64,000 bases of DNA from Crocodylus rhombifer (GCA_038503035.1 JAVSML010000029.1:431327-495326); one strand, 5' to 3'; counted from the stretch's first letter, positions 1-11,848 are shown. A program made the numbers and translations. Notes: generated from the sequence alone by a model not told the origin.

Positions 1-281
1 CACTATAATATATATGGACAAGGGAGGCAAATTAAAGTTGCATAGGAACCTCAATTTTGCATTTCATAATGCTAGAGTGCTTGACTTTGCAATCGTTATA
101 GTGCTCTCTTAATAATGTGCTTGCATGTTTAATTTCCTAATTTTCCTGTAAAAAAAAAAGCAAGCAGAAAAGAGGAATTTTATCATGTGGCATTATATTG
201 ACACACACATCAGTTGGATGTTAGCTCTAACATACAGGCCTCTGCCATTGGCTCTATCAGTAAATGATAGCAGCAATAGAT

Positions 282-310
282 TATCATCATCATCATCGTC
301 ATCATCATCT
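282..310. repeat. (ATC)n microsatellite
   Basis: About nine tandem copies of ATC/TCA with one interruption (a G in the middle). The surrounding 1-450 shows no recognisable gene or repeat. Confidence 0.9.
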
Positions 311-449
311 ATGTTGACAAACTCTAAAAGGGGATGGGGCACATTGCCAATGTATTTCACAGATGCTTGCTGAAAGCAGAGGAATTGTCACATTCAGGAA
401 TCTTGAGTTCCATTCCAAGCTCCATAGGGGAACATATTTGATTGGGAAC

Positions 450-1200
450 TGATTTCTCTGCTTATTGTCCCCAGGTATGACCCCTTTTGCTTCATCCCCT
501 TAAAGTTGTCCTTGTTGCATTCTTGTTCATTCCCCAGCCTTAGCTTGGCACTCCCAATCCTATTGTATCCTTAAAGAAAGTCCCAATTTCCAGTTCTCTG
601 GCAACTCATCCAGGTCCCTCTCTGGACTCTCTATCCCAGTCCCACTCCCTGCCATTCCCATTGTCCCTATTGTGTTAGCATCAGTTCTCCTCTTTCTACT
701 TTTCTTTCTCTTTCCAGCTACCTAGTCTCCCCTTCCCCACCTATATCTCTCATTCCCACTGGCTTCTCACGCAATCTCTGCTTACAAGCTTTGTCCTATA
801 CTCAGATCTGTCTTCCTAATGCCTCTGCTTCTTTCTGCTGTCCCACTGGTTTTCAGTCCCAGTTTCCCTACCCAGTCAATCAAAGTCTCTCCTCAGCTCC
901 CAAGCCCTGTAGGATAAAACCCCGATTTTCTGCCAGTGTGTCCTTTTCAGCCCTTGCCATCCTCCAGTCTCAGTCTCTGCTCACTGGGCTCCTTGCCCAG
1001 CACAGTCTTCCTGCTTTTTCTCACAGGTCTGACTGCTGGAGCAAACACAGTACGGATGGAATCTTTATGGTAAATTTAAATGCTAAAATACAAAGAGTCT
1101 CTAGCAAGCATGTAGGAACAACAGTGTTTCAAAGGTTTATAGTCGGGACAAATGTTCATGGGGATGGCAAAAGGCAAACCCCTAGCAAAACATTATTGCC
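450..1200. other. Pyrimidine-rich stretch, no gene recognised
   Basis: CT-rich DNA up to about 1020, then AT-richer DNA. The frame at 791-1237 has biased composition and matches no family I know. It could be an old repeat that I cannot name. Confidence 0.4.
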
Positions 1201-2290
1201 TTGTGTGGCAGGGCATCTTTGGTGCCCGCCACGCTGAGGGCAGAAAATTGATAACAGCCAGGTGCCTGATGAGGGCATCCGTTTTGGACCCAGGGATATA
1301 AGTTAGGCTACAGTTTGCTGCAGGAAGGAAGGAGGTAACATCGGACTGAAAGGCTGTACCAGGAATATCAAATGGTAAGGACAGGAGCACGGGCTATGGG
1401 GTGGAGGTGATGCCTTGTCCTGCATAAGATAGAAAACTGCACCCTGCCAGGGAAGGGTGGTTTGGGGTGGCTCCTAGTGGTGTGGGAGCCTTCCAGGAAA
1501 TGCCAGGTCAGTTACTTCCCAGGTAAAAGGTGGGTCAGGGTACCTTATAACCCCAGCCCCACATCACTGGTGGTGTTCTAACAAGCAGGGGGAGCTCAGG
1601 CTCATAAAGGACCCCTGAGGCAGAGCTCAGGCCGGAGGAGGAACCTGGGGCTGCGCCCAGGCAGCAGGAAAAAGTCTGTGGGTGGGCATGGGACCCTGAG
1701 AGAGGGATGACAAGTAGAGAGACACCCTGAAAGAGGTAGAGGTCCTGTGAGGAGGCCCAGTGCGGGCATAGTCGCCCGGTGAGGGGCCAGGAGTACAGTT
1801 GGCCAGGATAGTGGGAGACGCCCAACAGACTGCACTGGGGCTGACTGAGGTGTGGAGAGCTAAGCCAGAAGCCAGGTGAGGCCAGGCAGTATGAGTGTGG
1901 CCCGGAGAGAGTGCAGTATGAAAGAGGTTGGGTGAGAGCCAGCGGAGTAAATGGGACCCTGGTAAGAGGAGTGGTGTGAGTGGCCCTCTGGGGCTGTAGG
2001 GTAGAGCTACAACTGTGTGCCCACTTTGCTCTGGCCATAGGCCAGAGAAGTAACACTCACAGAGTAACATCTGTGAGGCATGGGACCCATGGAGAGGAGG
2101 TCAGAATGGGTATTAAGCCCCTTGTCAGCAGGGCCAGTAACAGGTAGCCTCCCACCTTAGTAACAACTCTCATATTTTTCCAACAAGGCATGGCAGGTGA
2201 GTGAAGTGGGCGGTTAGCCCAGAAGCAGGGCAGCTAGCAGAGACCCGATGAGGAGGCCACCCTGTTACACTCTGCCAAATTCCAAGTCTC
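1200..2290 (+). repeat. GA/GC-rich LTR-like block
   Basis: Purine-rich on the plus strand, with several TATA-like strings (near 1296 and 1543). Its distal part (about 2140-2290) resembles the end of the block at 37.6-38.9 kb: both have CTCCC, then an AT-rich spacer, then CAAGGCATGG followed by a GGTGAG/GGTAAG-like stretch. Two copies of one texture suggest an LTR family. No terminal repeats or target duplication were found. Open frames on the minus strand are compositional. Confidence 0.35.
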
Positions 2291-2659
2291 CACTCCAGAG
2301 CCTGGAGGTACTAGAGTTTTCAAAGGAGAATTTTTAACAAAAGCCAAACCAATATATTTATCTTTAGCTTCATTCTGAGAAACAACTTATATGTTTTGGC
2401 TGAAGTTCTAACAAAGATATTGTGTCTTATTGTTATAAGCATCAGGCAAATGTGGTGTAACCAGCCCCACTTATATAATTTTCACACTGCCACTTGAGGG
2501 GTTCCAGATATTGCATATGTTTTTAAAGCACCTAAGTGATGTAAAATGCATTAAAACATTGAAACTTTGGCTCCCTGTTGCTCAAGCCACTTCTCCCCAT
2601 CACACCCTCCAACTTTCAGTGCCATGCCAATAGTGGCCTGTCAATAGTTCAGATACAGC

Positions 2660-2873
2660 GGGCACATCTACACAAGATGCTTAACGCACAGTAGCTTGTT
2701 ACTACTACACAGTAGCATCACGAGGCATGAACCGTGACACAGTGCTATTGTGCAGTAGTGGCAAGCTACTGCACAGTAAGCATCACTAAGCATCTGTGCC
2801 AGGATGCTACTGCACAGTAATACTACTTATTGCGCATTTAGTACTTGATTATGCAACTCATGTAGATGTGTTC
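2660..2873. mobile_element. Palindromic MITE, GGGCACATCTACA-type ends
   Basis: Left end GGGCACATCTACACAAG and right end CATGTAGATGTGTTC are inverted copies. The interior is built from repeated inverted CAGTAGC/GCTACTG motifs (around 2685-2830). The terminal motif is shared with other elements in the window, including a Harbinger transposase relic, so a Harbinger-type MITE is inferred. No clear target duplication. Confidence 0.65.
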
Positions 2874-3189
2874 AGTGGCTCCATGGGGTGGATCCTATGG
2901 GCCATGTGCTTGATACCTCTGCTTTAAAGAATGTTTTAACATATTTGTGTGAGCTTTATTTTTTAAGTGTTTAATTCACACAAATCAAACAAATCCTTGC
3001 TCTGCACAAAGTAGCTATAGATTCTTTACTATTATACTAGGAAGAACTTCTTCAGCTTTTAAGATCTTACATGAAGGTCCCTGATATGGGTCCAATACTG
3101 GTTCTATCAACATTGATAGTTAAGCTTCTGATGACTTTGATGGAACCAGGTTTTTATCTATGCTTTGCAATTAAGTTCTCTTGTGAGGT

Positions 3190-3720
3190 CAAAGGGCCTC
3201 CGCTACTCTGTTGATCCTATTCTTATAGTCTTCATCTTCATCTTCACCATCATCTTCTTCTCTCACTTGTCACATCTGAACAGGGTCACTGTTGCAGGTC
3301 CTGGCTCTCCACCAGCTTTGGACATGCATATAGTCTTCTTCCTACTCCTTATCTCTCATGTCGCACTCCACTATATATCTCCATTTAATCTTCAGTCTTC
3401 CTCTTCCCCTTCTCCTTGGTACTGCCATTCTGATAACTTTTTTCCACATATTCTTCCAGATTCCCTTGAATATGTCCATACCATGCCAGTCTTCTCCCTT
3501 GTAGTTTTTTAGATGCCTCCACTACCTTTACTAGTCCTCTGATATAAGTATGCCTCACTTTATCCATCTTTGTCACTCCATAAATCCAAGTCCAAGTCCT
3601 ATTAACTCCACTGTGGATGAGTGATTCTACCCATCCAACACTTGTCCCAAGCCTGAATAAAGGAGGAAGGGCATCCAGCTGTAAAAACATTTGCAAAATC
3701 ATCATGATGTGGATCATGAT
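3190..3720 (-). pseudogene. Non-CR1 LINE, C-terminal fragment
   Basis: The minus-strand frame 3717-3385 carries a stretch with the pattern GVTKMDKVRHTYIRG followed by RRLAWYGHIQ. This is the RNase-H-distal C-terminal region seen in several vertebrate non-LTR retrotransposons (VR..YIRG...RRL.WYGH). At about 3660-3685 the same strand has TTTACAGCTGGATGCCCTTC, a widespread LINE 3'-region string. The 3' side (lower coordinates, 3225-3262) ends in a GAAGAT-rich simple tail. No complete ORF, so it is a dead 3' fragment. The clade (RTE-like or other) is not settled. Confidence 0.6.
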
Positions 3721-4187
3721 GCAGATCCAAAGTCCAAGTCCTATTTCACTACTTTGTGCCTAAGTGTCACTAATGTAGCTGTGTAGATACCTTATTTGGA
3801 ATCTACACAAGATTTAAGATCCTATTTCTACCTGTGTAGCTATGCTTGCCCATTTTAGCATGCTCAAATTGCTTCACCAACACTACATATGCTCTGTGGT
3901 GGAATAGACTTGCCTGGGTATGGACATAACTGTGTATAAGTCCCTGAAAGTCACCCAGAGATTTTCTGCACCACTCTTCAGGGGTAAAATGGGCAAATAG
4001 TGGAATTATTTCTGCCCTACGGGGGTACAGGGCACCCTCTATTCAAGGGCAACATCCATCTCAGGATTATGACTATTCTCCTGGTTTGTTACTGTTCTGG
4101 CCCACATATATTGTCCTCTTGCCTGTCCAATGGTCCAACTTCAAGATAAAGGCTGGAAGGCCCCCTGGGCATTGCATAAATCTATGC

Positions 4188-4390
4188 CATAGACTAGGGG
4201 TAAGCAACCCCTGGCCTGCATGCCAGAGCACGGCATGTGAAAGCATTTTACTTGGCACATGCGCCTCTGGGCAGATGATGGGGAAGGTGGTGGGGCTGCA
4301 CTGCTACTACAAGGATCAGGCCCCTCACAGCTCCCCTACCCACCTGCCCCTGGCATGGCAATATTTTACAAGTTAAAGTTGCGAGTGTTT
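4188..4390 (+). mobile_element. Partial hAT-like MITE
   Basis: Starts with TAGGGGTAAGCAACCCCTGG, close to the GGGGTNGGCAACC start typical of hAT MITEs, followed by paired GCATGCCAGAG/GGCATG motifs. No matching right end was found, so it appears truncated. Confidence 0.4.
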
Positions 4391-4404
4391 TTGGTGCTCT
4401 GCAA

Positions 4405-4565
4405 TAGATCATGGCCGGGTGGTTAGAGCATTTTGTTAGATAATAGGAGGTATAAGCTCAAACCCTCCCTGAGTGAAGGGACCCTAAAGTCTGGATCTCC
4501 TGCTCTGTGCCCAGGTACCATAATCATTGGACTAAAAGGTAGGTAAGGTCTTCTTCTATTTTTCT
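4405..4565 (+). repeat. tRNA-derived SINE
   Basis: TGGCCGGGTGG (4412-4422) fits a Pol III A box. GCTCAAACCC (4455-4464) is a degenerate B box at a suitable distance. The following TCTGGATCTCCTGCTCTG resembles the body of old vertebrate tRNA-SINEs. It is too diverged to be a functional tRNA gene. Confidence 0.55.
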
Positions 4566-4869
4566 TCAGGTCATCTTTGTTGCGCATGTACCTGGGCAAT
4601 CCTATTTTTCCACAGACAGAATTTAAAATGTACCTAAGAATAAAAAATGGCACTCACGCAGTTACATAAGTGGAACTTAGGCATGTAATAGGGCATGGCC
4701 CCAATTGTCAAGTTACGTATCTACTTTGGACAACAATTGGAGCAAGGGAGAATACAACTATATCTTTCTTTTAAAAAAAGTAGAAGAGAAGAGGGAGGGA
4801 TAAGAAAAAAGATAAGTGTGCAAGGAATAAAAATTTAGAGTATTTTGGTAAGAAATGGCTTGATCCCTT

Positions 4870-5500
4870 GTGGTGCAGTATGATCCATGTGCTAGCCACC
4901 ATGTGTGACCTGAGGGTGAAGGGCAACATAGGCAGCAGCCAAAGCCTGAATCAGTAGATAGAGGTGCTGGTGAAGAGAGTCAGGGAGGCAGAACAGTGGA
5001 GGCAGGGGAATGTGGAAGAGGGGGATCCACTGTCCCATGCTAGCACGCCATTCACCAGCCAGTCTCGTCCTCCACCACAGGTGTTGCCAATGTGGGCCAA
5101 GGGCATGGCTTCCATGGTGGGGTCCAGAGGCAGCAGACCCCACCATCAGGCAGGTAACACTCAGGCCTCAGTGACTGCCTCTCTTGCTGAGGATGTGGAG
5201 CCACTCCTGTGTGACCCCTTCACCTACAGGGCAAGCCACGGCCAGATGTGGCAGGATCTGGTCACGGTTGCCTGGAAACACCTGTTCTGTCCACTGACCA
5301 GTGTTAAGAGTGAGAGGGTGTTCAGAATTGCTGGGGATGTTGTGACATCCCTACACCCCTGCTTGGATCCTGGTGGAGCAGCTGCTGTTCCTGAAGGTGA
5401 CCCTCCCGCTGCTGGGGTTCCCCAAGCCCCAGGTGCAAATGGGGTGAATGCCAGCCTCCTTCTGCACCTATTTCCTTTTTTCATTTTTTAAAAGCCGTTT
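4870..5500 (+). pseudogene. hAT transposase, C-terminal dimerisation region
   Basis: The frame 4964-5491 encodes the hAT C-terminal (dimerisation) signature: W-Q-D-L at about residue 101, then LFCPLTSVKSERVFRIAGD (roughly residues 111-129), matching the family pattern L.CP.TSV.SERVFS.AGD. Just after the aspartate-proline at about 5372 the reading continues correctly only in another frame (VEQLLFLKV...), so there is a frameshift. An upstream in-frame stop lies near 4952. The BED finger and the main catalytic part are absent. It is a 3' relic of a ZBED-type hAT transposon, not a host gene. Sequence after 5500 is probably the element's 3' flank. Confidence 0.75.
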
Positions 5501-5689
5501 AATGCCCCACTCTCAGAGCTGGAGCAGGCACTCACTGTATCACCAGCCAGCAGGGAGAAGAACATGTCCCTGTTCCACTTCCGTGCCAGGATGAACTTGG
5601 AGGCATGGGTTAGGGCTAAGTGGAAGGAGACCTCAGGCCCTGGGCATGACCACTAAAACTGTACTCTGCCAGGGTCAGGGAGGCCTGAT

Positions 5690-6530
5690 GGGACATGTGA
5701 CTCCCTGGGTACCTCTCTACTTTTACCTGTGCTGCTACATCCCCCTTCCCCCCACCGCCCCAGCCAGTCCCTCACCCCCTGACAATTTTCACTGACTGGC
5801 TTTCTTGCCTGCCAGCCTCTAGCTAGTTTACTATTCCTTCCATTCAGGAACAGTACACACATATGCACACCAACTTCAGGTGCTTTGTCAGACTGAGAAA
5901 GGGTTTTTTAACCTGAAAGCTTGCTAAGATATATTTCTGTAACTAACTATTCAGTTGGACTGCTAAAACATACCAGATTAGATTGAAAAAGGAAAAGACC
6001 TTGTCTGCCAGTGCTATGTCCTTAGACCAACACCCCTAGCACCTGACTGGAAGGATGCTGGGCCCTGAGCATACCTAAGCCCCAGGGCTGGGGCTGGCAT
6101 GGAGAATTGTCTGGCAGCTGCTGGAGAAGAAGCTCCTGCAGGGAAGGAAAGAAAGTCTCTAATCTGTGACAGTTTGGCTGCCTGAGATGCCGCTGGTGCT
6201 ACTGTGCTGTTTCCTAAGTTATTACCTGTTGTTATTTAAAGTGGTGGACCAGGATGAGGCTGTAGGGGAGGAGGAGACCTTATTGAGGCACACTACCATG
6301 TCTTGTAGAGGCCCCAGTGCCAGTGAGGGTGCACCTTAACACAAACAGTATCACCCGTGCCATGAGTTTTGCTTGTCAGTAGCCTAAGTTGCAGTTTCCC
6401 AGAAACCCCTGTACCCAGCTCCTTGAAACCTAGTGGGCTTTCAGATCACAGAAGGGGCTACCATCTCTGCATGTTTCATCCATATCAGGCAAGAAATGAC
6501 AAAGTTATAGGCAGTTTTGTGCTTCCCCAT
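5690..6530. other. No gene recognised
   Basis: Mixed-composition DNA with only short chance frames. No repeat family recognised. Confidence 0.4.
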
Positions 6531-6672
6531 TATAGCCTATGGGTGAAACATCGAAACAGTTTCAACAAAACGAAACGGAACAGGGGTTTCAAAATGAAAC
6601 AAAACTCAAAATGAAACTCTGTCCTGTCCAAATGAAAGTCAAAATGGAACGATACTGTTTCACACAGCCCTA
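6531..6672. mobile_element. GAAAC-rich MITE
   Basis: Left GGGTGAAACATCGAAAC and right GATACTGTTTCACACAGCCCT are inverted relatives (right end reversed: AGGGCTGTGTGAAACAGTATCG). The interior repeats GAAAC/GTTTC about eight times. Confidence 0.5.
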
Positions 6673-6737
6673 GTGAACACAACTGCAGCTCACCAACCAT
6701 TTTCCTTTGCTGCTGATCTGAGCGGCCAGCAGCAGCC

Positions 6738-6915
6738 AAAGAGAAGAAATTCAGTGGCAGGCAAGTGGGTGCAGGGTAAGCAGCAACAGTGCCAATGCAG
6801 CAGTTCTCGGCACTGTAGGTTGCAATTTAACCCTTTGTGGGCCTCTTGCAGGCCCCAGTTGGACAGCCCTGAACTACAGGCTTTTGCTAACTGTATTTGT
6901 CATGTTGTGGCATAT
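6738..6915 (+). repeat. Repeat R1, copy 1 (hAT-like MITE plus flank)
   Basis: Closely matches 11846-12026. Contains GTTGGACAGCCCTG, which reversed is CAGGGCTGTCCAAC, a hAT-type terminal sequence. The similarity runs past that end for about 40 bp, so the shared unit is larger than one MITE. Confidence 0.6.
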
Positions 6916-7789
6916 CAAAAGCCTTAAGCATTAGAAACGTATGGCAAGCATGAATAAATAGATAATAGTAACATCCATAGTTATTGTTCAAGAATCCATC
7001 CCCTACTTTTTTCTATAGATTTTGGATTTGTTCTACCTTTGTATATAGTTACTTGTTTTTTTATGGAAGAATTTGATTTGGGCATTCATTATTGACATAC
7101 GCAATCAGATTTTAAGTGCAGTTAAGTGCACCATCTGGCTTTTCTTTCTCATCTATGCCTCTGTAGCCATACAGTGATATCAGCTATTCCAGGAGAGTTT
7201 GGAGCCTATTATAGCTGCACCAGTTGCACGACAATTAGCTGAGTAGGCATTTCCCTTATGAACCCTGATTTTCAATGTTTAACAACTTCTTCAAAATTGT
7301 CTCAAACTAAAATATGGTGCACACAGTTTCAGACCAGATGTGTTTTTGTTTGTCCTTTTAAAATAAAACAAACAAAAATGGTAAGGCTTAAATGTTATGT
7401 CTAGATATTATAACAGCTATGGTCAGCAGGGGGTGATGTGTTCTTGGTCCTATGTTCAACCTGAACAAGTTTACAGGAAAGTCTTTTAAAGTTCTTCCTG
7501 ATATCCAACCTAAATCTCTCTGTCAGTTTGTGGCCATTGTTCCTGGTTATTCCAAGGGATCCCCTGGTAAACAGAGCATCTCTTTCTTTCTTGCTGCCTC
7601 CCCCCTACCTTCTGCCCTCCCCGACCCCCAATGAATTTGTAAATGGCCACAAGATCCCCATCTCAGCCTTCTCTTGTGGAGGCTGAAGACATCCAGGTCC
7701 CCCAGTCTCGCCTCATAGGGCCTTACCTTCAGGCCCCTAACCATATGAGTGGCCATCCTCTGGATCCTCTCAAGGTTATCCACGTTCCC

Positions 7790-9060
7790 TTTAAAGTGCG
7801 GTACTTAGAACTGAATGCAGTACTCCAACTGTGGCCTGACCAATGCTGCATACAGGAGAAGTATCACCTCCTTGGACCTGTCCATGATGCACCTGCTAAT
7901 GCATGATAGAGTGCGGTTAGCTTTACTAATTACTTCATCACATTGACTGCTCATATTCATCTTGGAATCAACTATGACTCTGAGATCCCTTTCTGCCACT
8001 GTGCTGCTGAGAAGGTCGTCCCTTAACCAATAGGTTTATTGGTGATTCCTTCACCCTAGATGCAGCACTTTGCACTTGTCTGTGTTGAAATGCATACTAT
8101 TCTTTTCTGCCCAGTTTCCAACCTGTCCAAATCCACCTGGATTCAATCCCTTCCCAATGGTGTGTTTACTTTACGCCATAATATTGTGTCATCCACAAAT
8201 TTGGATAGAGTGCTCTCCACACCTTCATCCAAGTTGCTGATGAAGATACTGAATAGCACAGGTCCAAGGACCAAGCCTTGGGAGACTTCACTACCCACAT
8301 CTTACCAGGTCAATACCAACCCGTCCACCATCACTCTCTTGGTGCAACCCTTAAGCCAATTTGCCACCTATCTGCCTGTGTAATCATCTGTGTCACAGCC
8401 ACCACTTGGTTTATGAGAATAGGATGAGATACTGTATTGAAGGCCTTGTAAAAATCCAAGTAGATGACATCTACCTCGACTCCTGCATCTAAGCTGTTTC
8501 TGACCTGGTTGTAAAAAGAAACAAGGTTAGTTAGGCAGGATCTACCTGCTATGAACCCATGCTGGTTGTCCTTCGGCATTATTTTGCCTGCTGGGCTCCC
8601 ACAGATGTGGTCTGTAATAATTTTATCAAGGGTTTTCCCAAGAAAAGAGGTGAGACTAACCAGATTATAATTACCTGGATCCTCATTCCTTCCCTTCCTG
8701 AAAATAGGGACGACATTGGCTCTTTTCTAGTCCTCTGAGACCTGACCTGAGCACCATGAGGGATCAAACAGTGGTGCCAGTAGCTATGCTATGACACTGG
8801 CCAATTCCTTCAGCACTCTTAGATGAAGATCATCTGGCCCTGGTGACTTAAACACATTCAGCCCCTCCAAGTGTCCCTTTAATAGGTCCATGCTGACTTT
8901 TGGTGGGCTAGTGTTCCTCCTGCGACTATATGTAATGCAATTGGGAGATTTGTTTTGATCCATGTTCAGGAATACAGAGGCAAAAAACTCATTGAAGAGT
9001 TCACCCTTGTCCGTCCTATCTGTCACCAGTTGCACTAGCCTATCCTGTAGGTATCCTATG
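7790..9060 (-). pseudogene. CR1 ORF2 reverse transcriptase domain
   Basis: The frame 9035-8784 has FNEFFASVFL and the SPGPDDLHLRVLKELA block. The frame 8579-8331 has QHGFIAGRSCLTNL and VIYLDFYKAFNTVSH (RT motif A). Motif B near 8300 is degraded (SQG remains) and motif C near 8190 reads FVDDT, so both aspartates survive. The frame 7999-7805 is the C-terminal AERDLRVIVDSKMNMS...VRPQLEYCIQF block. Frameshifts lie between each piece. Confidence 0.85.
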
Positions 9061-9109
9061 TTACTTTGCGCCTTCTTTTTTGCTCTCTAAATACCTGAAG
9101 AAGTACTTT

Positions 9110-10290
9110 TGTTGTCTTTAATTTTTGTCACCAGCCTGAGTTCCATTGCTGCTTTGGCCTTCCTGACCGACTCCTTGGAAGTGCAAGCCAAGGAGGTATA
9201 CTCCTTGGTATCTACCCCTGCTTGCAGAGCCTGTATGCCTCTTTCTTTGTCCCTAGGCTTTCATGGATTACCCTGTTCAGCCAAGAGGGTTTCTTGGTCC
9301 CTTTGTCCCCTTTTGTGCACAATGGGATTGTGTCCTGCACCTGAAGAATTGCTCCCTAGAGGAGCGACCACCCTTCCTGGACTCCCATCTTCCATGAAAG
9401 GGGCATCCAGCCAATGCTGTTGATCATCAGTGCCTCACTAACTAATCTCTTGTGCATATTGAAGTCAGCTTTTCTGAAGCCTAGCACTTCTTCCCTGCCA
9501 GTTATCTTTCCTATCTTACAATGGACAGTGAATTCTAACAATTGGTGGTCACTATCCCCTAGGTTACCCTGTATCTGTAGATCCCACACCAGGTCATCCC
9601 CTGTAGCAAACAGTAAATCCAGTAAGGCATTTCCCCAAGTGGGACCATATACGTCCTGCATACAGGACCTTCACCTAATGCAGTTTAGAAACCTACGTGA
9701 ATGGTCAGATCTAGCTGACTGCTTCTCCCAGAAGATGTCTTGGTAAATGTCACCTATAACAAACATGTCCCTTGACCATACAGCCTCTGAGAGCTGCCTT
9801 AAGAATTCCATATCTAGCTCATCCTCCTGGTGTGGCAGTCTGTAGTAGACCCCTACTACCATGTCCCTTTCCCCCCCAGTACCCTTGTATTCTAACCCAC
9901 AGTACCTCAAGTTGCCCATCCTGTGATCCCATCTTGATTATAGAGGACACGTATTGCTCCTTAACATAGAGAGCAACAACACCCACCCCACTTTTATTTT
10001 CCCCACTCTATCAGGTCTGTACAAACTATAGCCATCGATGCTTACTGCCCAATGGTGAGTAGGGTCCACCAAGTTGTAGTTATCCCAACCAGGTCAAAGT
10101 TATTGCTTGCAAGCAGGAGTGCTAGTTCCTCCTACTTGTTCCCCATGCTCCTAGCATTAGTGTAAAGACATTTAAGGCCCCAGTGGGTCTCCTTGGTACC
10201 CCCTGTCCTGATGCCTACCAGACCCCTTAGTACTCACCTGGGCTGATCCAGAGCATGGCTCATGGCTCCCTGATCCTAGGTTCTCTTTGT
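9110..10290 (-). pseudogene. CR1 ORF2 endonuclease domain
   Basis: The frame 9919-9671 contains VVGVYYRLP and FVIGDIYQDIFWE, matching the APE-type endonuclease blocks VYYRPP and GD.N.PDI.WE. The frame 9661-9356 contains LGDSDHQLLEF, the SDH block. The N-terminal part with the LVG-TW region is readable with breaks at about 10150-9980. The domain would nick target DNA for target-primed reverse transcription. It is split over at least three frames and cannot be functional. Confidence 0.8.
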
Positions 10291-10744
10291 CCTCTGCATC
10301 CCCATCCCCCAACGAACCTAGTTTAAAGCCATATGTAGAAGATCAGCCAATCTTTAAGAGAACAGACTATTACCTTTCAAAGAGAGATGAAGACCATCAC
10401 ATCCCAGGATGCTCCTTTCATGGAAGTGCAGATCATGGTCAAAGAAGCCAAAACCTGCACACTGGCACCCACTCCGGAGCTGCAGGTTGACTTCTCAGAT
10501 GCAAGTATCTTGATGCTGGTGGCGCCCACTGACACAGAAGGATCAACGAGCAGACCACCTGCACCCCCAACTTCCTAAGCCTAGCCCCTACAGCCCTGTA
10601 GTCACTCATGATACAGTATGGACTACTCCTGGCTGTGTCATTTGTGCCCACATGGATGAGGACCATGGGATAGTATTCAGAGGGCCAGATGAGGTCAGGA
10701 ATCCTCGCAGTGGTGTCCCAGATCCAAGCCGCTTACCTCCTGCT

Positions 10745-11100
10745 ATGGGTGACTGGTGCCTCCTGAGTCAGGGGGGCACTTGCCCCCCCCAGCGGCTAGT
10801 CAGTGACCGGGGGGGTCTCCCTGCAGCCAGTCATGCATGCTGACCCAGAAGCAGTGTTCCCTCTAAGCTGGCTCTAGGAGGGAACACTGCCCGGGAGTGC
10901 CAGCAGTGCACCTGGAAGGGCCAGGGACATGTCCAGAAGTGCCAGCAGCACTTCTCCTGGTGCCCCCACTCTTTGGCTGGCACTCTAAAGGGGGGGCACC
11001 AGCACTCCTGCCTGCCCCCCTTGTCTTCTGCCTAAGCATGGAATGCTGCTGTGAGGGGGTGCACCAGTGCTCTCAGGGGGTGCATGTGCACCCCATACAC
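10745..11100. mobile_element. Foreign insert in CR1 ORF1
   Basis: GC-rich DNA with paired strings GGGGGGCAC/GTGCACCCC and CTCAGGGGGTGCATGTGCACCCC-type palindromes lies between two CR1 ORF1 blocks that should be adjacent. It contains a 12-bp perfect-stem hairpin at 10852-10889. Exact ends and target duplication were not resolved. Confidence 0.55.
10852..10889. repeat. CAGTGTTCCCTC hairpin
   Basis: CAGTGTTCCCTC at 10852-10863 is the exact reverse complement of GAGGGAACACTG ending at 10889, with a 14-nt spacer. The arm sequence resembles the terminus of a known hAT-type MITE, so this may be a minimal deleted copy. Confidence 0.7.
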
Positions 11101-11710
11101 ATTACCACTGCCTCCTGCACTGTGGGATCCAGGCAACAGATGGGTCCCTTTGTTCCTTTCAGGATGGAGTCACCCACCACGATGACTTGGCATCTCTTCC
11201 TTCAGCTGCCCAGTTGTCCCTCAGTCTGCATGGTGGTTGTTGTGGATGCATCGTGCCCTGCTGCATTCTCCTCCAGTGCTGCCAGGGCCTCATATCTGTT
11301 CCCCAATTGCACTGGGGAAGTTGTGTCAGCAGTGCTCTTTGGTATTTTAATGTTCTGTATTGTCATCTCCCTGCCAAAGATCAAGTCTTTGCACATCAGC
11401 TTCCTGTTGGTGGAGAAATTACTGACACAGAGTCTGACTATATTCTCACAGCAACTTGTTTATTCTTTGTTATGCTCGCAGTCCACCAGCAGAATACAAA
11501 GAACCCAAAGATGGGTCCATTCTTTCAGGATTCTCTGTTCAAACACCAGTGCCAAGTCCCATTATAACCAACGCCTGTGAGAGATTTTTTTAGACATGTA
11601 GGTGCCAAACTCCCACTGATTCCAAGGTTCTTAACTATTTCCAAATCAGTAGGTAAATCCCATTGACTTCAATGACAGTTAAACACCTAAATACCTTTAA
11701 CATTTTGCCT

Positions 11711-11848
11711 TATGCCTTCCCATCAATCCTTTGCTCGGGTGCTGAGTGAATCCGTTTCAATTTATCTATAGCAGGCTATGTACTTCTTCTATAAAATATG
11801 CCTTAGGAAAGTATTAATAGCTCTGAATGTTGAATCAAGAACAGATGA
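11711..11848 (+). repeat. Local repeat R2, copy 1
   Basis: About 140 bp nearly the same as 14937-15088, with the shared core ATTTATCTATAGCAGGCTAT and, downstream, GAAAGTATTAATAGCTCT. Same strand, offset about 3.2 kb. Not a family I recognise. Confidence 0.75.

Larger units (their letters stand above)
10439..11396 (-). pseudogene. CR1 ORF1, SGNH esterase-like fragment
   Basis: The frame 11396-11202 carries LGNRYEALAALEE, followed in the next codons (about 11180-11140) by VIVVGDSILKGT, the GDS block of SGNH/GDSL hydrolases. After the inserted block, the frame 10666-10439 begins MVLIHVGTNDTARS, the GTND block. CR1 ORF1 proteins of birds and reptiles are known to carry an esterase domain. The two blocks are separated by a non-CR1 insertion, and a stop follows the first. 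In a working element this protein would bind the RNA and lipid or membrane partners; that role is not established here. Confidence 0.75.
7480..11400 (-). mobile_element. Near full-length CR1 LINE, decayed
   Basis: Minus-strand fragments in correct order: ORF1 (11400-10440), endonuclease (about 10290-9110), linker and reverse transcriptase (about 9060-7790), then 3' untranslated sequence truncated near 7480 without the terminal 8-bp repeats. A foreign block of roughly 350 bp (about 10745-11100) interrupts ORF1. Many stops and frameshifts show it is inactive. Its conserved order makes it a useful reference for the shorter CR1 pieces. Confidence 0.9.

Noticed and set aside
1535..2070. Minus-strand 147-173-codon frames
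   Set aside because: Purine/pyrimidine-skewed LTR-like DNA gives open frames in several registers. No recognisable domain.
3165..3512. Hydrophobic plus-strand frame that looks like a membrane protein
   Set aside because: It is the antisense shadow of a LINE C-terminal fragment and its GAAGAT-rich tail.
4405..4480. A functional tRNA gene
   Set aside because: The B box is degenerate, no cloverleaf closes by eye, and a SINE body follows.
4964..5491. hAT-derived frame as a domesticated host gene
   Set aside because: Only the C-terminal signature is present and it is broken by a frameshift and an upstream stop.
10897..11580. 227-codon plus-strand frame as a gene
   Set aside because: It runs antisense through CR1 ORF1 and the insert within it.
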